This document shows, in pieces, positions 17,309 to 25,097 of a DNA stretch of 34,716 nucleotides. How positions within the stretch are numbered: position 1 is the first letter of the stretch; every line of letters starts with the position of its first letter. The translations under genes were made by a program, and so were the position numbers. The stretch is from Streptomyces lycii (GTDB lineage: Bacteria; Actinomycetota; Actinomycetes; Streptomycetales; Streptomycetaceae). Below the pieces are notes generated by a model that was given only the letters and a program-made list of their open reading frames with translations, ran no database searches and was not told the DNA's origin. The stretch spans positions 1 through 34,716 of the forward strand of contig NZ_WHPN01000420.1 of NCBI RefSeq assembly GCF_009735685.1, in the 5' to 3' direction.

Positions 17309-18625
17309 ATGGCAGAAGCGATGTTGGAAGATTTTCCGGCCTTGGGGTTTGTGCCGTGTCCGGGAGATCAAACGGTTGCCGACGACGTGGCCAGGAAGGT
17401 ACGCAAGACAGCGAAAGCGCTTGTTGAAATCTGCCACGTACTGCACGGCACAGGTCCCGGTGACTGGAAGGGGAAGGCGGCGGAAGCTTTCCGTGAAAAA
17501 TTCGACGACGAATTCCGCCCTCGGATGGACGAAGCCCGCGACTCCTTCTCCGGCGCAGCCACCGCTTTGGAGGACTGGGCGGAATACATGGAGGGCAGGC
17601 AGAAAGTTGCTGTAGCCCTGGAGGCTGAAGCGGCTGCGGTCAGCCAGCGGCTGGAAAAGGCGTACGACAAGGCAGGAAAACTCAACGAAGCCAAAGACGA
17701 CGCCAAAGACACCGAGAAGCACAAGGATAAGACGCAGGAAGCCAATCGGGCCGTCAACGCCCAGGAGATCGAGCTCGAGGACATCCGCCGTAGGGCCCGC
17801 AGTGTGGCGAAGAAGTACCAGGAGTACGGCCGCGGCATAGCAAGCAGGCTGAAATCGGCTATGGATATCGCTCCGAACGAGCCTGGCATCTGGGACAAGC
17901 TCGGAAACGCCATTGAGGATCTGGGTGATGCGCTGGCGGACTTGCCGGGGAAAGTGGCTGATGTCCTTGCCGAGATCGGAACCTGGATCAAAAACCATGC
18001 AGACTGGATCACAGTCGTAGCCTCCATCGTTGGCGTTATAGCAATCTTCTGTCCTGTGCTTGCCCCTCTGGCCATTGGTCTGAGCGCCGTAGCATTTCTC
18101 GCGCACGCATCCGCCTACGGGTTGAGCGGACTCTTCCCGCCGACCGGTGGGAACATCGGCAACTGGCTTACGCTCGGCGGCGACGCACTCGGCATGGTGC
18201 CGGGCGTTGGAGCGGTGGCTCAGGGAGTGAAGGCCGGCGTCAAGGCGGCTCGGACGACTCAGGGCGTCGCGGCAGGCACCAAAGTCGGGATCAAGACTGC
18301 GGGGGCGACCGCGAAGGGTGTAATGAAGCAGGCAGACCCGGTTGCCAAAATCATCGACAAGCCCGTCATGGCTGCCGCCAGCAGACTGGGAGTCTCGCGT
18401 GGTGCGGCCTTGACGGCTACGGAAGGCGTCCAAGCTGCAGCCATGGTGGCGTGGACGGCACCCACTGCGATCAACGCGATGGGCACCAGCCCGGGCAAGT
18501 ACGATGCCGCCACTTGGGGTACGGGGACGGGGAACATTGTCACGGGTGCAGGCGGCGGAAAAGTCGGTGGAGTGGTCGCCATTGGCAGCGCCATCGGCCT
18601 GGGTATGTGGGAGCTCACAGACTGA
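17309..18625 (+). CDS. Large WXG-domain protein with hydrophobic segment (candidate T7SS substrate)
   Basis: This 438-residue protein has an N-terminal helical WXG-like domain with W53-K-G55 in GDWKGKAAEAF. A long Glu/Lys/Ala-rich coiled coil (about 95-185) follows, then a hydrophobic stretch (about 232-265, WITVVASIVGVIAIFCPVLA) and a Gly/Ala-rich C-terminal region. Proteins with this layout are usually type VII secretion substrates, and many carry a C-terminal toxin; here no toxin domain is recognised and the tail looks like membrane-interacting glycine-rich repeats. It is coupled to the next gene by TGATG. Base composition is lower in GC than the flanking BREX genes. Confidence 0.8.
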   Translation: MAEAMLEDFPALGFVPCPGDQTVADDVARKVRKTAKALVEICHVLHGTGPGDWKGKAAEAFREKFDDEFRPRMDEARDSFSGAATALEDWAEYMEGRQKVAVALEAEAAAVSQRLEKAYDKAGKLNEAKDDAKDTEKHKDKTQEANRAVNAQEIELEDIRRRARSVAKKYQEYGRGIASRLKSAMDIAPNEPGIWDKLGNAIEDLGDALADLPGKVADVLAEIGTWIKNHADWITVVASIVGVIAIFCPVLAPLAIGLSAVAFLAHASAYGLSGLFPPTGGNIGNWLTLGGDALGMVPGVGAVAQGVKAGVKAARTTQGVAAGTKVGIKTAGATAKGVMKQADPVAKIIDKPVMAAASRLGVSRGAALTATEGVQAAAMVAWTAPTAINAMGTSPGKYDAATWGTGTGNIVTGAGGGKVGGVVAIGSAIGLGMWELTD

Positions 18626-19380
18626 TGTCATCGACGGGCGGAGCGTCCACTACCGAGCCGACTACGACCGGATCCGCATCGAACAAACCGGCCACGACCG
18701 AAATACCTGATCTTTGGTTTGAGCTACCTCCTGGTTTCACCGAGTTCGATTTGGAAGAGGACTCAGAGGAGCGGATGCTGCGGATGGCCGATGCCGTTGA
18801 CCTGCTTTTCTCCGGCGCCACACCGCAGCAAAAGTTCAGCTTCGTCGTGTCCGGTGAGTACGCGCTCCAGACCATGATCTCGGCAGGCGCTGAGCATGCG
18901 TCGGCCAGTCTGCTGCGTACGTCCGACGGCAAGCTGTCTCAGGCAACGCTGTGTGTGATCGTTGAAAGACCGGACATCGGTCCGGAGAGTCAGGACAGGA
19001 TGAACACGGCCAAGCGCACGGCAGTCCAGTGGCGCGAGCAGCATCCGGATGCAGATGTCGGCTTGATCATGCTGCCGTACGGCCCGTCAGCTGTCTGCAT
19101 CGGTGATCGGAGTCTGCAACTTCCCGGTGCACTCTTCGGGCTGGAGAAACCTGTCCACAGCACGGTCCGCCAGGCGCAATTCTGCGTTCCGCTGAAGACC
19201 GGCCCGGGGTCTGCTCTCTTCGTCTTCATGACCGAGGACATCGAGCACTGGGGCGAGTATCTGGGCGTCCTCAGCGCCATCATGCAGTCAGTATCGGCGG
19301 ACGAACCGAACGAGGAGAGTCGTGCCGTGGTGGCCGGTACATCGGACACCGGAAACACCGGGAGTGAGCATGAGCGGTGA
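18625..19380 (+). CDS. Hypothetical partner of WXG-domain protein
   Basis: ATG 18625 overlaps the stop of the preceding gene (TGATG), giving 251 residues. The first 28 residues are Ser/Thr-rich and disordered, followed by a soluble alpha/beta region beginning IPDLWFELPPGFTEFDL. No signal peptide, membrane segment or known motif is seen. A chaperone-like or immunity role for the adjacent WXG protein is possible from position and the tight coupling, but this is inference only. The final 11 bases overlap the next gene. Confidence 0.72.
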   Translation: MSSTGGASTTEPTTTGSASNKPATTEIPDLWFELPPGFTEFDLEEDSEERMLRMADAVDLLFSGATPQQKFSFVVSGEYALQTMISAGAEHASASLLRTSDGKLSQATLCVIVERPDIGPESQDRMNTAKRTAVQWREQHPDADVGLIMLPYGPSAVCIGDRSLQLPGALFGLEKPVHSTVRQAQFCVPLKTGPGSALFVFMTEDIEHWGEYLGVLSAIMQSVSADEPNEESRAVVAGTSDTGNTGSEHER

Positions 19381-20272
19381 CAGGGGGCACATAGTGCCTG
19401 GAAGTCGGACGCGGTATCGCGTCCCGCTGGCGGTCGGCATCGGGTGCTACGTGGCCGTCGTTGTGACGGTGATGTACCTCGTCGTGGACGAACTCGGCCC
19501 TGGAGTTCTCGTTCTCTTGTGGACCGGCCACGGGGTATTTCTCATAGTGCTTATCCGAAAGCTGAGGATCGCCGTGCTGTCCAGCGTGTACACCGCGTTG
19601 TTCATCGTGTGTGCATCCCTGATGTCCGTATATGTGGCCGACATGGCCCGGGAAGATCTGGTGCTGCAACAGCGGGGCGAGAAGGCCACGGTCACTGTCA
19701 GCAAGGAATGGTTGGACCCGGCTCAAGGGCGGAAGGCCCGTCACTCCCATTACGAGCTGGAACATCAGGACGGATCTCCAGTACCGGGACCGGAGATGGA
19801 AACGACGTCGGACCTCTACGACGTCGGTGAAGTGCTGACTGTCATGGAAGACCCGGACGGGGAGCTTCGGCCCCGGACACTGGGAGAGGTGGATGCCACA
19901 GGTGAGCTTCTCGGCTCAGGGGCGCTCGCGCTCGCCTCACTCGGTGCTGTCGGCTGGATGACATGGCGGGGATCGGACATGGCGAAGCGGAGAGACAAGA
20001 GGAAACCGTCAGCCGGGGTGCGCGTGTACAAGACCGTCACCCGTGATCACACCACCAAGGAAGAACAGGAAAGGAAGCTTCGCGAAGCCTTGGAGGCGGG
20101 CCCCGCTGACCGGCGCGGATACATAAAGGTGCATCCCGAGGACTATCCGGACGTGTCCCAGCATCGGGCGGCCAGAATTGCCTGGGAGATGGGACTCCGT
20201 GCGGAGGCCATGGGTAACAAGGGATCGTGGCGTTTCGGGGAAACGGTGATCGAGGAAGTCCCGCACGACTGA
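19370..20272 (+). CDS. Membrane protein with cytoplasmic tail, end of WXG operon
   Basis: ATG 19370 follows GGGAG and lies 11 bases inside the previous gene, giving 300 residues. Three hydrophobic segments occupy about 15-85 (VPLAVGIGCYVAVVVTVMYL, GVLVLLWTGHGVFLIVLI and IAVLSSVYTALFIVCASLM). A soluble domain of about 100 residues follows, then one more segment near 190 (LLGSGALALASLGAVGWMTW). A basic cytoplasmic tail of about 100 residues ends the protein. The family is not recognised. Being last in the WXG operon, it may anchor or monitor those proteins at the membrane. A strong terminator follows. Confidence 0.75.
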   Translation: MSGDRGHIVPGSRTRYRVPLAVGIGCYVAVVVTVMYLVVDELGPGVLVLLWTGHGVFLIVLIRKLRIAVLSSVYTALFIVCASLMSVYVADMAREDLVLQQRGEKATVTVSKEWLDPAQGRKARHSHYELEHQDGSPVPGPEMETTSDLYDVGEVLTVMEDPDGELRPRTLGEVDATGELLGSGALALASLGAVGWMTWRGSDMAKRRDKRKPSAGVRVYKTVTRDHTTKEEQERKLREALEAGPADRRGYIKVHPEDYPDVSQHRAARIAWEMGLRAEAMGNKGSWRFGETVIEEVPHD

Positions 20273-20314
20273 CCCGGCCCGATGGACCCGTACAACCCTG
20301 GCAGCCGCTGTGCC

Positions 20315-20346
20315 CGCCCCCACAAAACGCTGTCGTGGGGGCGTTT
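20315..20346 (+). terminator. Terminator after the WXG operon
   Basis: A perfect 9-base stem, CGCCCCCAC/GTGGGGGCG, has an 11-base loop and is followed by TTT. The alternative pairing AAACGC/GCGTTT adds stability. It lies 42 bases after the membrane protein stop. Confidence 0.8.
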
Positions 20347-20386
20347 GCGCTGGTGAGGGCGGCTTTGTTCGCGGGATCTTCTTCGC

Positions 20387-20986
20387 ATGACAGCGACAGA
20401 ACGGCCGCCGGCCGTGATCCATCCCCCGGCCGTCACCGAACTCGGTCCCGCACAGGCAACAGAAGTGGCTCCGGCGGAGCATGCCGTCCGGGACCGGCCG
20501 GGACCGACAACCCCCGGGCCGGCCCCGGGCCTTCCAGCCGCCACCCCGGCCCCGTGTCCCTTGTCCCGGCAGCCGGCGGACACCTCCGAGCTGAGGTTCA
20601 GCGCCACCCCGCGCGGTGCGCGGCTCGCCCGGCGGCTGGCCTCTCTCCGCGTCCACGAGTGGGGCCATCCGTACGGCTCGGCGGTGAACGACGCGGTGGC
20701 TCTGATCGTGGCCGAGCTGAGCGCCAACGCGGTCACCCACGGGTCGGCGCCCGCCCGGGATGCGCTGTTGCGGCTCACCCGGTCGCCGGGACGGCTGCTC
20801 GTGGAGGTCGCCGACACCGGAGACGGGCAGCCACCGACCGGCCTCGCCGCACCGCCGTCCCCGGAGGCGGAGACCGGACGCGGCCTGGCGTTGGTCGCCG
20901 CGCTCGCCGAGGAATGGGGCGTCACCCCGCGCGACGGAGCCCCGGGCAAGACGGTGTGGGCTGTCATCGGCACCGTGCTCCCGTAG
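20387..20986 (+). CDS. RsbW-like ATP-binding regulatory protein (HATPase_c_2)
   Basis: This 199-residue protein has a Pro/Ala-rich N-terminal 65 residues, then a GHKL ATPase fold. The N box ELSANAVTHG is at 110-119 with N114, G1 is VADTGDG and G2 is GRGLALVAALAEEWG. This is the anti-sigma or serine-kinase-like family found in dozens of copies in streptomycetes; one class is associated with XRE-DUF5753 and DUF397 genes. Here those partners lie at 12483-13531, separated by the lower-GC block. The start is the only ATG upstream of the domain and lacks a strong ribosome site. Its target is unknown. Confidence 0.88.
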   Translation: MTATERPPAVIHPPAVTELGPAQATEVAPAEHAVRDRPGPTTPGPAPGLPAATPAPCPLSRQPADTSELRFSATPRGARLARRLASLRVHEWGHPYGSAVNDAVALIVAELSANAVTHGSAPARDALLRLTRSPGRLLVEVADTGDGQPPTGLAAPPSPEAETGRGLALVAALAEEWGVTPRDGAPGKTVWAVIGTVLP

Positions 20987-21045
20987 TCCCGGCCGACCCC
21001 GGCACTGTCCGTATCGCCGGTGCCGCCGCACGGTGCCCGGTGTAA

Positions 21046-21071
21046 CGGCCCGGAGCCCGGGAACCGGGCCG
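21046..21071 (+). terminator. Putative terminator after RsbW-like gene
   Basis: The perfect 8-base arms CGGCCCGG (21046-21053) and CCGGGCCG (21064-21071) have a 10-base loop and no T-run. They lie 60 bases past the stop and before the pglY promoter element. Confidence 0.45.
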
Positions 21072-21107
21072 CCGGGTTCGGCGCCAGGCCTCGTCACGCC
21101 CGGGAAA

Positions 21108-21119
21108 CTGGCAGGATGG
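21108..21119 (+). promoter_or_regulatory. Candidate pglY promoter element shared with pglX
   Basis: CTGGCAGGATGG, identical to 8580-8591, contains a CAGGAT -10-like box 90 bases before the pglY start. No clear -35 box is visible. It would drive the coupled pglY-pglZ-brxD-brxHI operon. Confidence 0.5.
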
Positions 21120-21162
21120 AGGGGTGCGCGGGGCGCGGGTGAAGGCCGGGTCCCGCCGGTGT

Positions 21163-21182
21163 GCCCGGCCCTTCGGCCGGGC
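21163..21182 (+). promoter_or_regulatory. Leader hairpin before pglY
   Basis: The perfect 8-base arms GCCCGGCC and GGCCGGGC around CTTC end 27 bases before the pglY ATG. It could influence ribosome access or mRNA stability, and no T-run follows. Confidence 0.35.
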
Positions 21183-21209
21183 TCGTGCTGTGGGGAGCGG
21201 GAGCGGCAG

Positions 21210-24200
21210 ATGGCCAGGGGCAGCGACATCGCGCTGAGAGACGTACTCGACATCAAGGAGGACGTCCACGCCGGCGACTTCAAGGTCGAACTCTCCCACG
21301 GCTTCACCGGCTCCTCCGCCGGTTCGGTCGCGGAGTACGTCGTCACCCCACAGCTCGCGAAGGAATTCGACAAGGCGCTGCACCTGGTGCGCGGCGCCGT
21401 GCGGAAGAACACCTCCTACGCCGCCTACCTGCACGGCTCCTTCGGCGCCGGTAAGAGCCACTTCCTCACCGTGCTGCACGCCGTGCTCAACGGCGATCCC
21501 GGCAGCCGGGCCAAGCCGCGGCTGCGCGAGGTGCTCGCCGGGCACGACGACTGGCTGCCGGGCAAGAAGTTCCTCATGGTGCCCTACCACCTCGTCGGCG
21601 CCGCGAACCTCGACTCCGCGCTGCTCGGCGGATACGTCAAGACCGTGCGCGACCGGCACCCCGACGCCCCGACTCCGCTGGTGTTCAAGGCGGACTCCCT
21701 GCTCGCCGACGCCCGCAACCAGCGGGAGCTGCTCGGCGACGAGGCGTTCGCCCGGCTGCTGCCCGCCGCCGGAGCCGCCCCCGTGGACCCCGACGAGCTG
21801 GCGCCCATCGGTGTCGCCTCCGGCGCCGAGTGGACACCCGCCGAACTCGACGCTGCCTTCGCCGCCCCGGCCGGTGACGAGCGCCGCGACCGGCTGGTGT
21901 CGGCCTTGGTGAGCGGGCCCATGAAGGCGTACGCGGACAGTGCCCGCGGAGACGCCCACGCCTACGTGTCCCTGGACGACGGGCTCAGCGCCATCAGCCG
22001 GCACGCCCGTTCCCTCGGCTACGACGGCGTGGTGCTCTTCCTCGACGAGCTGATCCTGTGGCTGCAGGCCCGGATGCGGGACCGGACCTTCGTCAACGAC
22101 GAGATCCAGAAGCTGGTCAAGCTGATCGAGTCCGGCAACGCCGACCGGCCCGTCCCGATCGTGTCCTTCATCTCCCGCCAGCGCGACCTCTCCCAGCTCG
22201 TCGGCTCCGACATCCTCGGCTCCGACGTCGAGAGCATGGAGCAGGCGCTGAAATACCTCAACGAGCGGTTCACCGTCGTCGACCTGGAAGACCGCAACCT
22301 GCCCGACATCATCAAGGAGCGGGTGCTGAAGCCCAAGCCCGGTCAGGAGAGCGCGCTGGAAGAGGCGTTCGCCAAGGTTGACAAGTCGGGCCAGCTGGTC
22401 AAGGACATCCTTCTCGACGACGGCGGCGCCACCCACGCAGACTGGGACGCCTTCCGCGCCGTCTACCCGCTCTCCCCGGCCCTGCTCAACGTGCTCGTCG
22501 CTCTCTCCGGCGCTCTCCAGCGCGAGCGCAGCGGCCTCAAGCTCGTCCAGCAGCTCCTGGAGCGGAACGCCGACGCCCGGCTCGGGCAGCTCGTCCCGCT
22601 CGGCGACCTGTGGGACGTGCTGGTCGACGGCACCGGAGCGGCCTTCACCGACAAGCTCAAGCACGAGGCCGAGGCCGCCCGGAAATTCCACGCCCGGGCC
22701 CGGGAAAAGCTGCTGGAGAAGTACGGCTCGGAGGACCACCCCGACTTCGCCGCCGACGACCGCTTCGTCAAGACCCTGCTGCTGGCCGCGCTGGCCCCCG
22801 AGGTCCCCGCGCTGCGCCGGCTCACCGGGGCGCGGCTCGCCGCCCTCAACCACGGATCGGTGCGCTCCCGGACCGTGCCCGTCGGACAGAAGGTCGTCGA
22901 ACGGCTGAAGTACCTCCAGGGCGAGTTCCCCACCGAGCTGCGCGCCGAGGGCGAGACCGACCCGGTCTTCTCGCTGCACCTCTCCGACCTGGACGTCGAG
23001 CCGCTGCTGGACGCCGTGGCCGGAGAGGACAAGGCGGGTGTGCGCCGGGTGTGGCTGCGGGCCCGGCTCTGGGAGGAGTTCGGCGTCAGGGACGGCCAGG
23101 AACTCGTCGACGAGAAGGAAATCGTCTGGCGCGGCACCCGGCGCACCGTGGAGTTCGTCTTCGGCAAGGTACGCCCCGGCCGCGACCTGTCCGACGAGCA
23201 GTTCGCCCCCGCCACCCCCGGCAACATCCGCTTCGTCGTCGACTACCCCTTCGACGAGGACGGCTTCCCCAGCGACGGCTACCAGCGTGTCCAGGGACTG
23301 GAAAACAGCGGGCACACCTCCGCCACCCTCGTGTGGCTGCCCGACTTCTTCTCCGAACAGCGCAAGGCGCAACTCGGCCGGCTGATGCGGATCAATTTCC
23401 TGCTGGAGCGCAACCGGCTCGCCGACTACACCCGCAACTACGCGCCCGACGACCGCGCCAAGGCCCAACGGCAGCTGGAGATCGGCCGTGAGACCCTCAC
23501 CCGGACCCTGACCGGCGCGCTCGGTGAGGTGTACGGCATCTCGGAGGCGAAGGAGGGCACCAAAGCCGTCGAGGTGACCGACGGCCGCCACGTGCTGTCC
23601 CTGCAGCCCGAGTTCCCCAGGCCGCAGCCCGAGGGCGGCAAAACCTTCGCCGACAACGTGCAGCATCTCGCCGACGGGCTGCTGTCCGCGCTCTACCCCA
23701 AACACCCCGACTTCGGACCAGACCGGGCCGGCCAGGCCAAGGCCGTCACCGCGGGCGAGCTCCGCACCGCCCTCGAATGGATCACCAGGGCCATGGACGA
23801 GGGCGGCCGGACCGAGGTCGACAGCCAGCAGCTGCGGACCGTGAAGCGCGTCGTGGAGCCGCTGGAACTCGGCACCGTCCACGACGGCCCGCTCGTCCTG
23901 CGCAACGACTGGCGCACCCGCATCAACCAGGCCGCCGCCAGACACCAGCAGCGCGAAGACCTCAGCGTCGAGGACATCCGCAACTGGATCACCAAGGACC
24001 TCGACTACGCGGGCCTCGACCGGCAGACCACCAATCTCCTCATCGCCGCCTACGCGCTGCTCGACGACCGGGCATGGGTCTACCACTCCGGCCGCGAGAC
24101 CGCCGCGCCCGAACTCACCGCCATCGGCCCCGGCTGGTCCCTGCGCGCCCAGCCGCTGCCCGGCAAGGAGGAGTACGCCGCCGCCAGGCACCGCGCCGCG

Positions 24201-25097
24201 CTGCTCTTCGGCGTCACCGCCAAGGAAGCGCTGTTCGCGCGGAACGTCAACAAACTGGCCGAAGAAGTGCGGGCCAAGGCGGTGGAGTACGAGAACGGGG
24301 TCGCCGGCGTGCGGACCTCGCTGGAACGCCACGCCGCCGCTCTCGGCCTCGACGGCGACGAGCCGGCACCCCGCACAGCCATGCTCCGGGAGGCCGCCGC
24401 GCTCCTCGCCCGCCTCACCCGGCACCGCGACGACGCCACCGGCCTGGTCCGCGAGCTGGCCGCCGCTTCATACGAGACCCCCGACCGGGATCTGGCCACG
24501 GCCATGGGGTCGGCAGGCCGCGTCCTGAACGCCCTGGACGACGCCGACTGGCGGCTGCTCCGGAGCGTCCGCGACCTGAGCGGCCGCGACGACGGCGTGG
24601 GCGACCGGGCCCGCCGCCTGCTGGACCAGCTCGGCGAAACCGCCCGTGCCTCCGAGTTCGAACGGTCACTCGTGCCCGTCCTCGGGAGCATCCGGGAAAC
24701 CGGAATGGCCATCGTGGACGCCGCCCTGAAGGTCGAGCGCACCGACCCGCCGCCGTCCCCGGCCCCCGGCCCGGGACAGGTCAGCTTCACCGACCACGGG
24801 AACCCACGGATTCCGTCCGAGCCCGGCAGCGGCACCCGGCCCGGGGCCGGCGCAGACGTCACACCCTCGGAGGGCGCCGTCCTCCGGGCAGCGCGGCGGG
24901 TCGTCGACGCGGACCCCACCCGGCTCGAGGCCGTCCTCGCCGTCGAACTCGCCACCCTGCAGCAGCAGATCGCGGACTTCCGCCACGCCCACCCGAACAC
25001 GGCGGTGGAGATCAGCTGGCGCGCCCTCGACAACGGCAACGGCGACGGCGACGGCGAAGGCAGGCAGCCGGCGGGTGACGCGGAGGACCTGCGCTGA
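21210..25097 (+). CDS. pglY: PglY (BrxC-like) large P-loop ATPase of type 2 BREX
   Basis: PglY is the large ATPase of Pgl, equivalent to BrxC. ATG 21210 follows GGGAGCGGGAG, giving 1295 residues in line with the family. Walker A GSFGAGKS is at 76-83 in AAYLHGSFGAGKSHFL, and Walker B VVLFLDELILWL has D279 and E280. The long remainder is mostly helical, with ISRQRDLSQLVG and a PLSPALLNVLVALSG segment typical of the family. The C-terminal 70 residues include a low-complexity DGDGEGRQ tail. TGATG couples it to pglZ. It is needed for phage restriction in Pgl and is thought to act with PglZ. Confidence 0.94.
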   Translation: MARGSDIALRDVLDIKEDVHAGDFKVELSHGFTGSSAGSVAEYVVTPQLAKEFDKALHLVRGAVRKNTSYAAYLHGSFGAGKSHFLTVLHAVLNGDPGSRAKPRLREVLAGHDDWLPGKKFLMVPYHLVGAANLDSALLGGYVKTVRDRHPDAPTPLVFKADSLLADARNQRELLGDEAFARLLPAAGAAPVDPDELAPIGVASGAEWTPAELDAAFAAPAGDERRDRLVSALVSGPMKAYADSARGDAHAYVSLDDGLSAISRHARSLGYDGVVLFLDELILWLQARMRDRTFVNDEIQKLVKLIESGNADRPVPIVSFISRQRDLSQLVGSDILGSDVESMEQALKYLNERFTVVDLEDRNLPDIIKERVLKPKPGQESALEEAFAKVDKSGQLVKDILLDDGGATHADWDAFRAVYPLSPALLNVLVALSGALQRERSGLKLVQQLLERNADARLGQLVPLGDLWDVLVDGTGAAFTDKLKHEAEAARKFHARAREKLLEKYGSEDHPDFAADDRFVKTLLLAALAPEVPALRRLTGARLAALNHGSVRSRTVPVGQKVVERLKYLQGEFPTELRAEGETDPVFSLHLSDLDVEPLLDAVAGEDKAGVRRVWLRARLWEEFGVRDGQELVDEKEIVWRGTRRTVEFVFGKVRPGRDLSDEQFAPATPGNIRFVVDYPFDEDGFPSDGYQRVQGLENSGHTSATLVWLPDFFSEQRKAQLGRLMRINFLLERNRLADYTRNYAPDDRAKAQRQLEIGRETLTRTLTGALGEVYGISEAKEGTKAVEVTDGRHVLSLQPEFPRPQPEGGKTFADNVQHLADGLLSALYPKHPDFGPDRAGQAKAVTAGELRTALEWITRAMDEGGRTEVDSQQLRTVKRVVEPLELGTVHDGPLVLRNDWRTRINQAAARHQQREDLSVEDIRNWITKDLDYAGLDRQTTNLLIAAYALLDDRAWVYHSGRETAAPELTAIGPGWSLRAQPLPGKEEYAAARHRAALLFGVTAKEALFARNVNKLAEEVRAKAVEYENGVAGVRTSLERHAAALGLDGDEPAPRTAMLREAAALLARLTRHRDDATGLVRELAAASYETPDRDLATAMGSAGRVLNALDDADWRLLRSVRDLSGRDDGVGDRARRLLDQLGETARASEFERSLVPVLGSIRETGMAIVDAALKVERTDPPPSPAPGPGQVSFTDHGNPRIPSEPGSGTRPGAGADVTPSEGAVLRAARRVVDADPTRLEAVLAVELATLQQQIADFRHAHPNTAVEISWRALDNGNGDGDGEGRQPAGDAEDLR

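Noticed and set aside
17204..18631. 475-residue minus-strand frame opposite the large WXG protein
   Set aside because: The plus-strand gene has a WXG domain, a coiled coil and coupled neighbours; the minus frame has none.
20964..24425. 1153-residue minus-strand frame opposite pglY
   Set aside because: It has repetitive Gly/Val/Glu composition, lacks motifs, and lies wholly against a well-supported gene.
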